NCBI GenBank assembly: GCA_934045075.1
Contig: OW203734.1
Span: 10,365,516-10,429,515, forward strand
Source: Yponomeuta sedellus
Taxonomy: Eukaryota > Arthropoda > Insecta > Lepidoptera > Yponomeutidae
Reading direction: 5' to 3'
Length of the DNA: 64,000 nt
Below the pieces are notes generated by a model, which was given only the letters and a program-made list of their open reading frames with translations, made no database searches and was not told the origin of the DNA. This document shows, piece by piece, positions 21,825 to 32,367 of the stretch. A program made the position numbers and the translations under genes. How positions within the stretch are numbered: position 1 is the first letter of the stretch; each line of letters starts with the position of its first letter.

Positions 21825-22873
21825 ATGGATGTAAATGGTGGAGCTGGGGCCGGAGGTGCCATGAGACTGGAAGGCCACAGAAACTGGAATTTATGGAAAT
21901 TCCAAGTGACTGTCTTGCTGAGAGGCATGGACCTGTTCCCAATAGTTGACGGATCAACAGTTAAACCACAAACAAATGCCGAAGACTGGATAAAGAAAGA
22001 TGCACGAGCACAAACACAAATTGTGATGAGGTTATCTGAGAGTGCAATGGTTCATATCCTCTCATGCCAAACCGCTGCGGAGATGTGGAACAAGCTCCTC
22101 AGTGTGTATGAGCAGAAGTCAAGTACAAGTTTGCATATCCTGCAACAACGCTTCTTCCAATTTAAATTCGAAGAAGGCTCAGATATGGCCACGTTCCTGG
22201 CAAAACTACAGGAGCTTAAAACACAGATGAAACAAGCTGGGGAAGAGCTATCTGATAAACTTATGGTAACAAAAGTGCTGATGTCTTTGCCATCCACATT
22301 AAACCACTTTGTGTCAGCGTGGGAATCAGTTGAGCCGGCCAGGCAATCTTACAATGAATTGGTTGCCAGACTTCTTGTGGAAGAAGAGAGAATCAAATCC
22401 AGAGCCAGTGAAGTTGACAGTGTAGCATTGTATGCAGGACAGAAGGCAGCAAAGTCTAAGAACAACAACAAGGAGGTGAAATGTTTCAAGTGTGGGCGCA
22501 TAGGACATTATATCTCACAGTGCAGAAGTGAGAAAGACACTCGCAAGTGCTTCAAGTGCAATAAAATCGGCCATTTAAAATCCCAGTGCAAAATCGCAAC
22601 GAAAAACACGTCAGGGGAGAGAAGTAACGCTTTTAAAGCAAGTGCATTGTCAATGTCAACAGATTATGCGGAATATGAGGCGAGCCATGGACAAAGTGAC
22701 AAGTGGTTAGTCGATAGTGGCGCGAGTGAACATATGATTTTCGAACGCAACCTTTTGACGAACTATAGAGAACAGTCTGTGTCAAACAGATACGTTGTTG
22801 TTGGTGATGGACGGCGATTGCCGGTTTTGGGCATTGGTGAAATGAACATAAAAGCTTTTGATGGGCAAAACTA
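21825..22873 (+). pseudogene. Copia gag and protease, 3' end cut by insertion
   Basis: The frame opens at ATG 21789; the ATG at 21825 is the more likely start because gag-like sequence begins there. Residues are numbered from 21789. The N-terminal part is a gag-like (UBN2/Retrotran_gag) domain, followed by two CCHC zinc knuckles at about residues 232-245 and 254-267 (CX2CX4HX4C), which bind the genomic RNA. The aspartic protease active site DSGA is at about 309-312, after a conserved WLV. From residue about 362 the sequence is foreign (the 22874 insertion) and runs to a stop at 23132. A copia polyprotein would normally continue into integrase in the same frame. No frameshift or stop lies before the insertion. 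Confidence 0.9.
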
Positions 22874-23308
22874 CCCTTCTAGCGCCCCGCGCGCTCGGAA
22901 AAAAGAAAGTTCAAAGGTACCGCATAGTGCAGGGTCATTTCGCACCGCCATTTTTTTGCATCTTTTTTGTGAACACAGTTCCGCATTTCTCAAATTAGAG
23001 AAAGTACTACGTAATTATTCAATAAGTGTTATATATCACTACAATCTGCATAAAATTCCCTATCCGGTTATTATACTTGTAATGCTAATAAAATTATCAA
23101 TAAACTTACATGATATTCAAATGACGAGATGAATTTCACTATCCACGCCATTTTGACACTACTTTGAACTTTGTCTCACTATTTTCACTAATTACTCATT
23201 CACTAGCACTGAACTAACACTTATAATATGATCTGCATATTATCTATTACTGTTTACACAATTTTCATACTCTAATTCACCAAAATAAAGCTATAAATGA
23301 ATAATTAC

Positions 23309-23656
23309 CAGGAAGAGGTAAAATGACACTGACCGCCCATACAAGCGGCACAATCCGGGCTAAAAGTTCGAGGCTTTTTTCACTTTCTTTTCCATCAAAT
23401 ACAACGAAACTATTATTTGAAACATAATCTACACACTTTTCCCAGTAATTTGATATATAACACATGAACAAATACGCAGCGTTGCCTTCTCTAAATAACT
23501 TATAAAACTTTAGCGAGCGGAGCAACTCACGACGAAAACGCAAAATGGCGTCTGACCTAGCAAGCTCATGTGGTTTCCATGATAATTCAATTTTTTTCCA
23601 CGTCACGTCATTTGATTGGTTGGCGAAAGTAATCCTTACTAACCATTGGCCAATAA
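23309..23656 (-). other. Possible captured promoter and first exon (uncertain)
   Basis: On the minus strand, two CCAAT boxes (23643-23656, 23614-23625) and a tandem CRE-like tgacgtgacgtgg (23598-23610) precede a gccatttt motif at about 23547, a housekeeping-promoter layout. A 138-codon open frame crosses the block. ATG at 23463-23465 starts 52 codons, beginning MCYISNYWEKCVDYVSNN and ending at a donor-like CTG|GTAATT at 23309. A hydrophobic stretch lies near its end. I do not recognise the protein. This may be a host gene fragment carried by the DNA transposon, or a chance open frame. Confidence 0.3.
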
Positions 23657-23725
23657 AACAACAGATATTGTCCATAGAGAATGCACAGAGCATAGATAAA
23701 AAGAGTCCAATCTGAGCGTTGCATA

Positions 23726-23805
23726 GTGTACATACGTCTGTACAATAAGCGCTTGGGGGATTGCGCGCGGCCGGGCTGATTAGTGTACAGACGTATGTAC
23801 ACTAA
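23726..23805. repeat. Subterminal inverted repeat in the piggyBac-like insert
   Basis: tagtgtacatacgtctgtac at about 23725 and its near-perfect inverse (…gtacagacgtatgtacacta) at about 23780 enclose a GC-rich loop. Subterminal inverted repeats next to the tips are typical of piggyBac ends. Confidence 0.8.
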
Positions 23806-23821
23806 ACGCGAGAAGGGTTAA

Positions 23822-26711
23822 AACGACACTGCATGGAGTTCTGCATGTACCAGAGTTAAAAATGAATCTCTTTTCGGTGCCCAGCGTAACTAAAAAGGGG
23901 TACAAAGTAACATTGTCGGACGGCGAATGTTTTGTGCATGAAAATGACGATTTGTGCGCAGTTGGTGTACGTGAAGGTAACTTCTACGTGATGAAGTTCA
24001 TTTACGAGGACTGTGTGGCAATAGCCAGCGTTAAAACGTGGCATGAAAGGCTTTGTCACCAAAATATCCGACGTGTCAAAGATGTGTTGACAAACCACAA
24101 CATAGCGTTTACAGACGATAGTGCGATAACGTGTGAAGCCTGCCTGGAAGGAAAAATACATAAAATTCCTTTCAAAGCCAGTGAGAGCATAACAAAAAAG
24201 CCGCTGGAGTTGATTCATGCAGATGTCTGCGGCCCCATGGAGGTTAGTTCCATAGGTGGGTCTAGATACTTTCTGCTTCTCAAGGACGACTACACAAACT
24301 ATCGTCGAGTATATTTCATGGTGCAGAAATCCGAAGTGAGCCAAAATCTCAAGAACTTTGTTGCATTAGCAGAGAAAAGCACTGAGTGCAAGGTCAAAAG
24401 GATCCGGACTGACAATGGAGGTGAATTCGTCAATAAAGAGATGAAAGAGTTCCTAGAAAGAAAGGGCATTGTGCACGAGACCACTGTACCCTACACCCCA
24501 GAACAAAATGGGAGGGCTGAGCGCGACATGAGGACGCTAGTAGAAGCAGCTCGCTCCATGTTGAGTGCAAAGAGCCTGCCGAAAGAGCTGTGGGCAGAAG
24601 CCATTAATATGGCAACTTATGTGCTCAATAGAACGTCCAATAGCCGAGAAAGAAAAGAAACCCCATACCATCTTTGGGAAGGTAAGGATTTTGATATCAG
24701 TAAACTGACATGGGTGTTTGGATCAGAACTTTACGTCCACATTCCAAAGGAAAAGAGGCTTAAATGGGATGCCAAAGGTGAGAAAGGACTTTTCGTTGGA
24801 TATGAGGATACAAAAGGATACAGAGTCTTCTTTGAACATAGAAAGGAGGTGCTGGTGAGAAGGGATGTGGTTCTTCTCCAGACAGAAAGGCTTCAAAAGG
24901 AAACCAAAGAGATAAAGAAGAAAGAAACTGTTATCCTGTTGGGCAATTTGCACGACCAGGGCTGGGAACCAGACAGTCAAGGACCAGAGGAAGCATTAGA
25001 TGAGAGACCAGAGGAAATATCAGTTGGAACAGGAGAAAGAGGAGAGGAACAAGACCAGCTGTCAGATGGATCGGAGGAACCGGAAGAACAAGAAATAGAG
25101 GGAACTGTCAGGACCAGGAGCGGAAGAACGGTAAGACGACCAAACTATTTGCAAGACTATGACTTAGCAATGAGTGCAGAGAGTGAAGGCATTACTTACG
25201 CTGATGCAATGGCATCCGATGAAGCTGACCAGTGGAAGGTAGCAGTTGAACGTGAGCTTCAGCAGCTTCACGAAAATAACACATGGACCCTAGTTCCTAA
25301 TGTGCCACAAGGGAAGGAAATAATCAGCACAAAATGGGTTCTAAAGAAGAAAAAGAATGTAGAAGATGGTATTAGATATAAAGCTAGATTAGTGGCTAGG
25401 GGCTTCGAACAAAATTGTAATAATAGTGATTATGATTTGTATGCTCCTGTAGCAACTTTGAATACATTCCGTATTTTTATGTCAGTAGCTACTAAACTGG
25501 ATCTTGAAGTCCAGCAAATGGATGTTTGCAATGCTTTTCTTAACAGTGAAATACACGAAGATGTGTATTTAGATTTGCCCGAAGGTTTAAAATGTAAAGG
25601 ATATAAATTTTGTAAATTAAACAAGTCAATTTACGGCTTGAAAAAGAGTCCTAAATATTGGAATGAAACATTCAACAATGTCATGTTGGGTTTGGGTTTT
25701 AACCCTTCGGACAAAGACACCTGCTTATACACAAAATGTGTGGGTGATAAGAAAACTTTCTTATTACTATATGTAGATGATGTGCTGTATTTTGGTAATG
25801 ATCCTGAAGAGTGTGAAAATTTGTGTAAAGCATTATGTAACATGTTCAAAATGAAGAAAATGGGAAATATTACTAAATATTTAGGGATCAATGTTAAACA
25901 AGAAAAAGGATGTACTGTTGTCTCTCAAGAAGATTTTTTGAAGGATTTATTGGCATTGTACGGCATGTCAGACTGTAAACCTTTGTCTGTGCCAATTGAT
26001 AGAAACTTTAAGTTTGAATTATTAAAAAGAGAAGAATCAGAAAGTAATGAGATAGAAAACAAATGTCGCAAGTTAATTGGAAAACTTATGTATGTTGTAA
26101 TTGCAACCAGGCCAGATTTATGTGCTGTAGTCTGTATCTTAAGTAGGTATCAGGCATGTGCTAGCAATCTTCTATATAAGCTGTTGTTAAATATTTTAAG
26201 ATACATTAAGGGAACTTTACATTTGTGTCTTAAATTCAGTAAATACAATAATGATGTCATTGGGTTTGTGGACAGCGATTGGGGTGGTTGCATTGATAGA
26301 AAATCAACTACAGGTTGTATCTTTAAGGTGTTTGGTTGTTCAGTGATTTGGTTCACAAGAAAACAACAGTCTGTTGCCTTGTCTTCAACTGAGGCAGAGT
26401 ATGTGGCTCTAAGCCAAGCAACAAGTGAAGCCTGTTGGCTCAAAGCTTTATTGAATGACTTTGGTCTTCAGGTGGGTCCGATCACACTGTTCGAAGACAA
26501 TCAGTCCACAATCAAAATGGCATACATGGCCACTGGTAATTCTAGAGTAAAGCATTTAGAAATTAAGAGAGCTTTTGTTAAAGAAAAGTTGGAAAATGGA
26601 GTAGTATGTTTAAAATATGTAAACACCAGTGACCAGTTAGGGGATATTTTCACTAAACCTTTAGGAGGGATTTTGTTCAAAAATCTACGGGGGAGGTTAT
26701 TTAGTTGTTAA
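23822..26711 (+). CDS. Copia pol: integrase, reverse transcriptase, RNase H
   Basis: An intact 949-codon frame from ATG 23862. Copia coding resumes at 23822, so this ATG is internal to the original polyprotein. The GAG-pre-integrase zinc motif has H61/H66 with C91/C94. The integrase catalytic triad is D121, D184, E220 (D-D35-E), with TDNGGEF around D184. The RT has VLKKK, ARLVARGFEQ, QMDVCNAFLN and the catalytic YVDD at 637-640. RNase H has DSDWGG at 804-809, SSTEAEY near 845 and the C-terminal DIFTKPL. No stop or frameshift is visible. Separated from gag-protease by the 22874-23817 insertion, it lacks its normal start. Identical LTRs and the open frame suggest recent arrival. Confidence 0.92.
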
Positions 26712-26915
26712 TTTTATTTGTTTTTGTTTTATTTGTTTTTAAACAAAGCTGAAGTTGTGTTTAAAGATTTATTATTTTGAAATGTAAAAGTTACATTTTA
26801 GTTTTTTTTTATTATGTTACTGTATAATTTGATACAGTTAAGGATGTCTCAGATTTAAGGACGTAATGGAAAACACAGGTTGTTTTCTTTTAAATAATAT
26901 TTTATTGAGGGGTGG

Positions 26916-27026
26916 TGTTAGTGTGGCAATAAAATATAATCTGTGACTCCTGTCTATGGTTGTCATGGCGTCCGTTACTCAGTTGAAAGAGTCTTTTATT
27001 TTTGCTTTCCTCGCAGAATCCTAACA
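26916..27026 (+). repeat. Copia 3' LTR
   Basis: 111 bp, identical to 21464-21574, preceded by a purine tract ending at 26915 and followed by cgagg. Confidence 0.95.
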
Positions 27027-27031
27027 CGAGG

Positions 27032-27147
27032 GTCGGACGAACGGACAGACAGACTTAAAGTCAGTGGACGCGAAAAAATAGGGTCCCGTTTGGCGCCCTT
27101 TGGGTGCGGTACCAGTTTATATGTCAAAGATCCTTGACATATAAACT
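27032..27147 (+). mobile_element. Repeat-E remnant at the copia edge, with hairpin
   Basis: gtcggacgaacggacagaca and agggtcccgtttggcgccct resemble the inner and terminal parts of repeat-E (55624-56146), so copia appears to have landed in a repeat-E relic. At 27114-27127/27134-27147 a perfect 14-bp inverted repeat (agtttatatgtcaa) surrounds agatcc. Confidence 0.55.
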
Positions 27148-27849
27148 AATTTCGGTACGGAAGGCACCGACCGGTACATTAAATTGAATCTTAAATTCAT
27201 CCCTCTCAAATTCCCTAATTATACTTTCAAAAAGTATATTTGATTGATGACATCTAAATTATCAAACAATTTCGTTTGCTCATTTTCTTCTATAAATCAT
27301 TTGTTAGAAATTTGAATGAATCAAAGTAATGAAACCGTTTTCTTGAATTAAAAGTAAAACAACTTTTCATCTCTTTTGCCCATTTCCTACAAATGTCCCA
27401 AATTTGTCTTGAAGTTTCTTTCTCGGCAACAAGGGTCATCTTTATTGAAACCTTTTAGGTGTACCGTGTAGCGAAAATTTTGGCTTTCAATATTTGAAAC
27501 CAAAAATATTTTCGTACGGGATCGGAGGTAACTTTGCATAGGCCAATGGCAAGGGTATACTCACTTGGAGAGTGTTTCGACAAAGGAACCTCTAAAAGAA
27601 TTTAATAAAGGCACGAAATTGCCCGGGCTTAGCCAAGCTACGGTTACGTCCAAAACATTGACACAGCTTTTTATCTTCGAGGGTACCGTACTTCAGTTTA
27701 TGAGGCCATTCTTACTAAACTGTTTATGGGAGGTATTCTAAGATTTATTAGAGCATAAAGTGTTTTATAAAAAGAAGAAATATGTACGTACTTAACCCAA
27801 CAATTTACTCATTGGATTTCAATTGGAGCCTCTTTATCTAACTGGGAAA
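27148..27849. other. Unassigned sequence
   Basis: No recognised gene or repeat. Confidence 0.4.
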
Positions 27850-28083
27850 GTATGTATGTATGTATGTATGTATGTATGTATGTATGTATGTATGTATGTA
27901 TGTATGTATGTATGTATGTATGTATGTATGTATGTATGTATGTATGTATGTATGTATGTATGTATGTATGTATGTATGTATGTATGTATGTATGTATGTA
28001 TGTATGTATGTATGTATGTATGTATGTATGTATGTATGTATGTATGTATGTATTTATGTATGTATGTATGTATGTGTGTATGT
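27850..28083. repeat. (TATG)n microsatellite
   Basis: About 58 tandem copies of the tetranucleotide, nearly perfect, with single changes towards the right end. Open frames reading it on both strands are artefacts. Confidence 0.97.
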
Positions 28084-28349
28084 AAAGGAAGTTGAACAAG
28101 ATGGAATTTATTACAAGTAAGAAAGCACGACGACATCAATAGAAAACTAAATTTCCTCGTAGATTTGTTTGCTTGGCAGTTACAAAGCGGTATGAGCGCG
28201 TAAACTTAATTAGTTTATACTGAAATCCAGCATTTAAGACTCGCGAGGTTTCTGCAGACAGTAAAACTGTGTTATTGTGAAAGCCCGCACACACAGGGCT
28301 CACGCCTGAGCCCCGTTTCATAAAACTACAGTCATAGTTGATTACGAGC

Positions 28350-28640
28350 TTATGAAACGCTCGTGGCCTAGTGATCTCGATGGATTGGAATCAATCACTT
28401 GGGTTAAGCAACAACAGGCGCGGTCAGGTGCAGGATGGGTGACAATCCAGTGACTACCACTAGTGGTATTTTTTCTTTCGCTCTCGCTTTAACTGTTTGT
28501 GCAGGCTGCCGGCTTGACCACCTCTGAAAGTAAGGCCCGTCACTGTCTTACGATCCTCCAATAACCCGGACTTGGCCCCCGTGGTGGAGTATGGCCAAAC
28601 CCTCCTGCGATGCAGGAAGATATGATATAAAGGGTTGATA
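28350..28640 (+). mobile_element. SINE-B, plus, middle deleted
   Basis: Has the 5S-like head (cgctcgtggcctagtgatct, ggattggaatcaatcacttg, caggatgggtgacaatccag), then a shortened middle and the standard tail (gacttggcccccgtggtgga, gatgcaggaag, agggttgatagc). Confidence 0.85.
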
Positions 28641-29377
28641 GCACATATCATAGTTTATTACGACAATTCAATGGACATTGCGCAGCAAAGCTTTGATATT
28701 CAATCTATTAAGTTATTACTACTCAATCTGTGCATAACCGGGCTATGTAATGTCCGAAGAAATTACATAGCAAATCATGAAATGTAGTTAAATAAAATAT
28801 AACGTCATATTTAGTATAGAATCATAAGCAAGAAGAAATACTTAAAATTAAACCGGAAGAATTTATTTCAAAGGAAGGTGAATCTGTATCCAGTTGGTTT
28901 GAAGAAAGATCTGAAGCAGGATCTTAGCTTACACAATCATAGTGGAGGCACACCCCTTAGTAATAAATTGTGTTGTGCACCCGCAAAGATACGCTGGCGC
29001 ATCAAGGAATAGAATGTGCTTAAAGCTTTGAGCGCAGTAATTCCACTTTGCCAAACAACATGCGAAATGTGCAACAGAACCAGAATAAGTACAATCCGCT
29101 CCAGTGGGGAGATGCTAGCTTGTAGTTAAAGTGTTCGAGGGTGGAGGCAGCGCTTATATTGCGCCTCTGACTTCGGTTCACATTTCCGTTCCATTTCCAC
29201 GATTTTTATCCAAACAAGCGATGCGGCGCGCTTAGCCAATATTGAAAAGCACTCGGCCCTGTTTGGCCAACAGCTGGTTTGAGTAACACTGTACTTCTCT
29301 GAGTGGTACAGCTACCCGTTCGAAACCAACGATAGTTGGGTGCCTGGGTATCGGTTGGCTGTTATATCAGCCTAAGG
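28641..29377. other. Unassigned sequence
   Basis: No recognised gene or repeat. Low repetitiveness. Confidence 0.4.
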
Positions 29378-29758
29378 AATAAATTTAGGGTTTAAAAACC
29401 TATTTAGAGGCTAAAAATTTCACCCATGCCGGGATTCGAACCCGCAACCTCTGGCTATCCGTACCAGCGCTCTACCAATTGAGCCAATGGGCGACTCACG
29501 GCATCAGTGAAATTTCGAACCTCTTTACAATATTCTCTGTATTACGTACAGGCAGCGACATCTGACTTAAGCAAATTGCATTACTTACAGCCCCGACTAC
29601 CTACTTTGCAGTTAGATTTAACATCGGAACGATATCACTGTACCCACATGATTACACTATTTTTATTTTTAATGCACTAACCCGTGCTAAGGAACAAATT
29701 TAAAAACCTATTTAGAGGCTAAAAATTTCACCCATGCCGGGATTCGAACCCGTGAGTC

Positions 29759-29832
29759 GCCCATTGGCTCAATTGGTAGAGCGCTGGTACGGATAGCCAG
29801 AGGTTGCGGGTTCGAATCCCGGCATGGGTGAA
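29759..29832 (+). other. tRNA-like head of SINE-A (plus copy 1)
   Basis: gcccattggctcaattggta (acceptor and A box), an anticodon stem ctggt/gccag around loop acggata, then ggttcgaatcccggcatggg (B box, T arm, acceptor). The loop has C where U33 is required, and a GGA anticodon without the long variable arm of tRNA-Ser. I treat it as a SINE promoter, not a working tRNA gene. Confidence 0.8.
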
Positions 29833-30066
29833 ATTTTTAGCCTCTAAATAGGTTTTTAAATTTGTTCCTTAGCACGGGTTAGTGCATTAAAAATAAAAAT
29901 AGTGTAATCATGTGGGTACAGTGATATCGTTCCGATGTTAAATCTAACTGCAAAGTAGGTAGTCGGGGCTGTAAGTAATGCAATTTGCTTAAGTCAGATG
30001 TCGCTGCCTGTACGTAATACAGAGAATATTGTAAAGAGGTTCGAAATTTCACTGATGCCGTGAGTC

Positions 30067-30140
30067 GCCCATTGGCTCAATTGGTAGAGCGCTGGTACGG
30101 ATAGCCAGAGGTTGCGGGTTCGAATCCCGGCATGGGTGAA
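30067..30140 (+). other. tRNA-like head of SINE-A (plus copy 2)
   Basis: Same sequence as at 29759, one 308-bp period downstream. Confidence 0.8.
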
Positions 30141-30329
30141 ATTTTTAGCCTCTAAATAGGTTTTTAAATTTGTTCCTTAGCACGGGTTAGTGCATTAAAA
30201 ATAAAAATAGTGTAATAAATTTAGGGTGTTTCAGAAAAGTGTGGTGAAACTGAAGAAGGTTTAAATACATACAGCGATACTACACACAGACATTATACGT
30301 GTGTGCATGCAACGATCTTCATCCATCTT

Positions 30330-30435
30330 CCATCTTCTCGACGTCACCTGTTGGTTGGCTAGAATAAAATACTATTTAGTATTAAGCCCGCCAATTGTAC
30401 AATCTTTACAGGTACAATAAAGAATTTAATAAATA
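30330..30435 (+). mobile_element. LINE-1 3'-UTR fragment
   Basis: Nearly identical over about 95 bases to 36180-36275, the 3' UTR of the LINE at 33840: cacctgttggttggctagaa ... aagcccgccaattgtacaat ... gtacaataaagaatttaa. It ends in (AAAT)n, so it is a severely 5'-truncated copy of the same family. Confidence 0.85.
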
Positions 30436-30659
30436 AATAAAAACGATTAATGCATGCTGATAACGAAGCGAAAAAGATCTATTGCGAGCGTGGCAAGTGG
30501 CAGCCTACCCCTCCGCGATGCAGGCCTTAGTTTATGTTAACAATACTTTTATTACGGTAGCAACTCGAAATATCGACCGAGCCATATTAAGTTTCCACAG
30601 CTAGGAAACAGCTGATAAGATTTCTAGATATTTTGGATTGGCAAGTGACACAGCCTGGT

Positions 30660-31140
30660 CTTTGTCTCCCCCCTCGGGACATAGGTGCGTTATTATGTGA
30701 TGTATAATAATGCTGCCTATTTACGTCCCACTGAGACACGCTTACTCTCGGAGAGAGAGTATGGGGTTAATAACCACGAGTCCATCACAGATTTCAAGCG
30801 CCGAGGTATGTGAATACCTCAGGCACTCAGAGTGCTTAGTGCGAGTTTGACAGATCCAATCGAATAACTTTACTACCGCGTTAATCGAGCATTGAGTAGT
30901 GAATGTGAGTAAGTTAACCATTCGAACTGGCAAAACGCTGTCACAGTACAAGTCGCACTCGCGTTTATTCGTGTTATGGCTGGTAAACGTTTTCACTTCT
31001 CAACGTAAACCATTACCACTCTCACTCAGCAATTTTAATTTCCATACTTGTCGCTAGGTGGCGCTTCCTCGATGCCATAGAAATATGAGTTTACGTTAAC
31101 GCGATCAAGTAGTTAAAAAACTCGCACTAAGCACTCAGAT
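30660..31140. other. SINE-D-type tail segment, otherwise unassigned
   Basis: 30712-30830 (gcctatttacgtcccactga, ctctcggagagagagtatgg, atttcaagcgccgaggtatg) is the recurring tail/body segment also seen at 18275, 41265 and 48075. The rest is not recognised. Confidence 0.5.
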
Positions 31141-31149
31141 TCCCTCACG

Positions 31150-31395
31150 TTGTCTTCTTCCACGCTTAGCAGGTTGTATTGCTACTAATTATTCACACAT
31201 GTACGTAACTTAGAAGACAAGTCATTGGAACATGCGGACATGCCGGGGGTTCGAACCTGCAACATTTTCAAGGTTGTCTGGAAGAGATTGCTCTTAGCGA
31301 TAAGACCGCCAATTGTATACGGCAATAGCTTAGATGTGTAAGCTTTTTTATGTATTTTGTTTTCTGGTGTGTACAATAAAGAATTCTAATCTAAC
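31150..31395. mobile_element. SINE-D head fragment (minus) joined to LINE-1-type 3' end (plus)
   Basis: 31195-31262 holds a minus tRNA-like B box (gggggttcgaacctgcaac) with the acaagtcattggaacatg segment. It is followed by ttagcgataagaccgccaat ... gtgtacaataaagaatt, a diverged LINE-1-like 3' UTR with its polyadenylation signal. Confidence 0.6.
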
Positions 31396-32367
31396 CCTTT
31401 GAATATGAGTGAAATGTTCTACCAACCGCGGTAATAATAAATAATATAAAACAATAAAAATATTTTATTTCGTTATCAACTAAATAAATAATTTGTTTTT
31501 AAGTATGAGTTAATAAGAAAAAATACATGCAATTAATATAATTTCGCGGTACCACCGCTTTTATGCAATTCACACACACACACATACACATCAGATATAA
31601 AATAAATCCGTGTTTTAAAGTTAATCTCATAATAAAACTGTTTTGTACAGAAGATTTGAATTCACCCCCTTAAGTTACAGGGCTCTCTCCCTCTCTCTCT
31701 CGTATAGGAAAAAGAGGAACACATTAACGCAACAAGCTGTGTAATTAGCGGACCGTAAGCCAGCGTCCACACAGGGGCGGCGTGGGAAAGACGCGCAAAA
31801 GACTTCATGTACGAACGGGATGAAGCGTATACAGAAGTAACAGGCAAAGGGCGCGATTTTTATGCAACGAGTCGCGTCTTTTCCCCGCCCCCGACCCATT
31901 CCCCTTCAATGTGGCTGCTGGCTAAGAGGATTTATAAAACGAAGCAACGACAAAAGGAAAATTTTCACATCAATGAGAGCCGTGGAGGAGTTACGTCTTC
32001 CATCTCAATGGGAGGGCTTATTGATTAGCATCGGTGCCGTGTTATCGTAAATCTATCCATCCAGAGCTCCTCGAGCTAAACAATGTTACAACGGATATCG
32101 GCCTCGCTTAGTTCGCTGCATAACATATTAGTTGAGCAGTAACTTCCAGCTAGAAACTTGCAAATATAGGACGGAATGTTTTCGGCGCATGGCAGTGCTT
32201 GCTAACTTGTTTAATTTAATATGCTGCGGGGGCGACTGCATGTTTTGATAGGTTAGAAAAACATTTCAGCTAAAACAGTGAACATGATGTCATAAATTAT
32301 TAATAATTTTTATATCAATCCTTTGTTTTCAAGCTATGCACATTTGTGATTTTTTGTGTGAATTTGA
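31396..32367. other. Unassigned sequence with small CA and CT runs
   Basis: Short simple repeats at 31570-31592 and 31680-31702. No recognised gene. Confidence 0.4.

Larger units (their letters stand above)
22874..23817. mobile_element. Non-autonomous piggyBac-like insertion inside copia
   Basis: Copia coding sequence stops abruptly at 22873 and resumes at about 23822 (…TTLHGVLHVPELK). The insert has imperfect terminal inverted repeats: cccttctagcgc at the left, cgcgagaaggg at the right. TTAA follows the right end at 23818-23821. CCC...GGG tips and a TTAA target are the hallmark of piggyBac elements. The left TTAA is missing, which fits a small deletion at the edge. No transposase is encoded. 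The interior holds a hairpin near the right end and a promoter/exon-like block. Confidence 0.65.
21459..27031 (+). mobile_element. Copia (Ty1/copia) LTR retrotransposon, complete ends
   Basis: The element spans 21464-27026 with the target duplication cgagg on both sides (21459-21463, 27027-27031). The LTRs are 111 bp, start TGTTAG and end CTAACA, and are identical, which indicates a recent insertion. Right after the left LTR, ggttatgggcccag (21575-21588) is complementary to the anticodon arm of initiator tRNA-Met, the half-tRNA primer known from Drosophila copia. A purine-rich tract (gaggggtgg) precedes the right LTR. Order is gag - protease - integrase - RT - RNase H, as in copia. A 944-bp insertion at 22874-23817 breaks the single expected gag-pol frame, so this copy is not autonomous as it stands. 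Without the insert it would be about 4.6 kb. Confidence 0.95.
29378..30227. mobile_element. SINE-A foldback: perfect 362-bp inverted repeat with 14-bp target duplication
   Basis: Left arm 29391-29752 and right arm 29807-30168 are exact reverse complements by direct reading, separated by a 54-bp spacer that holds the 5' part of the tRNA-like head. The plus side is a tandem of the 308-bp unit (gtgagtcgccc recurs at 29752 and 30060) and ends in the usual tail ...gtgcattaaaaat...gtgtaat. The whole structure lies between exact copies of aataaatttagggt (29378-29391 and 30214-30227). It therefore went in as one piece or formed during insertion. Arm identity shows it is young. Confidence 0.92.

Noticed and set aside
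27809..28139. Open frames on both strands (YIHT and MYVC repeats), likewise at 37213-37490
   Set aside because: Translations of (TATG)n and (ATAC)n microsatellites.
29759..29832. A genuine tRNA gene (also 47466, 30067)
   Set aside because: Position 33 is not U, the GGA anticodon lacks the long arm of tRNA-Ser, the acceptor stem has mismatches, and the sequence recurs as the head of a dispersed SINE.
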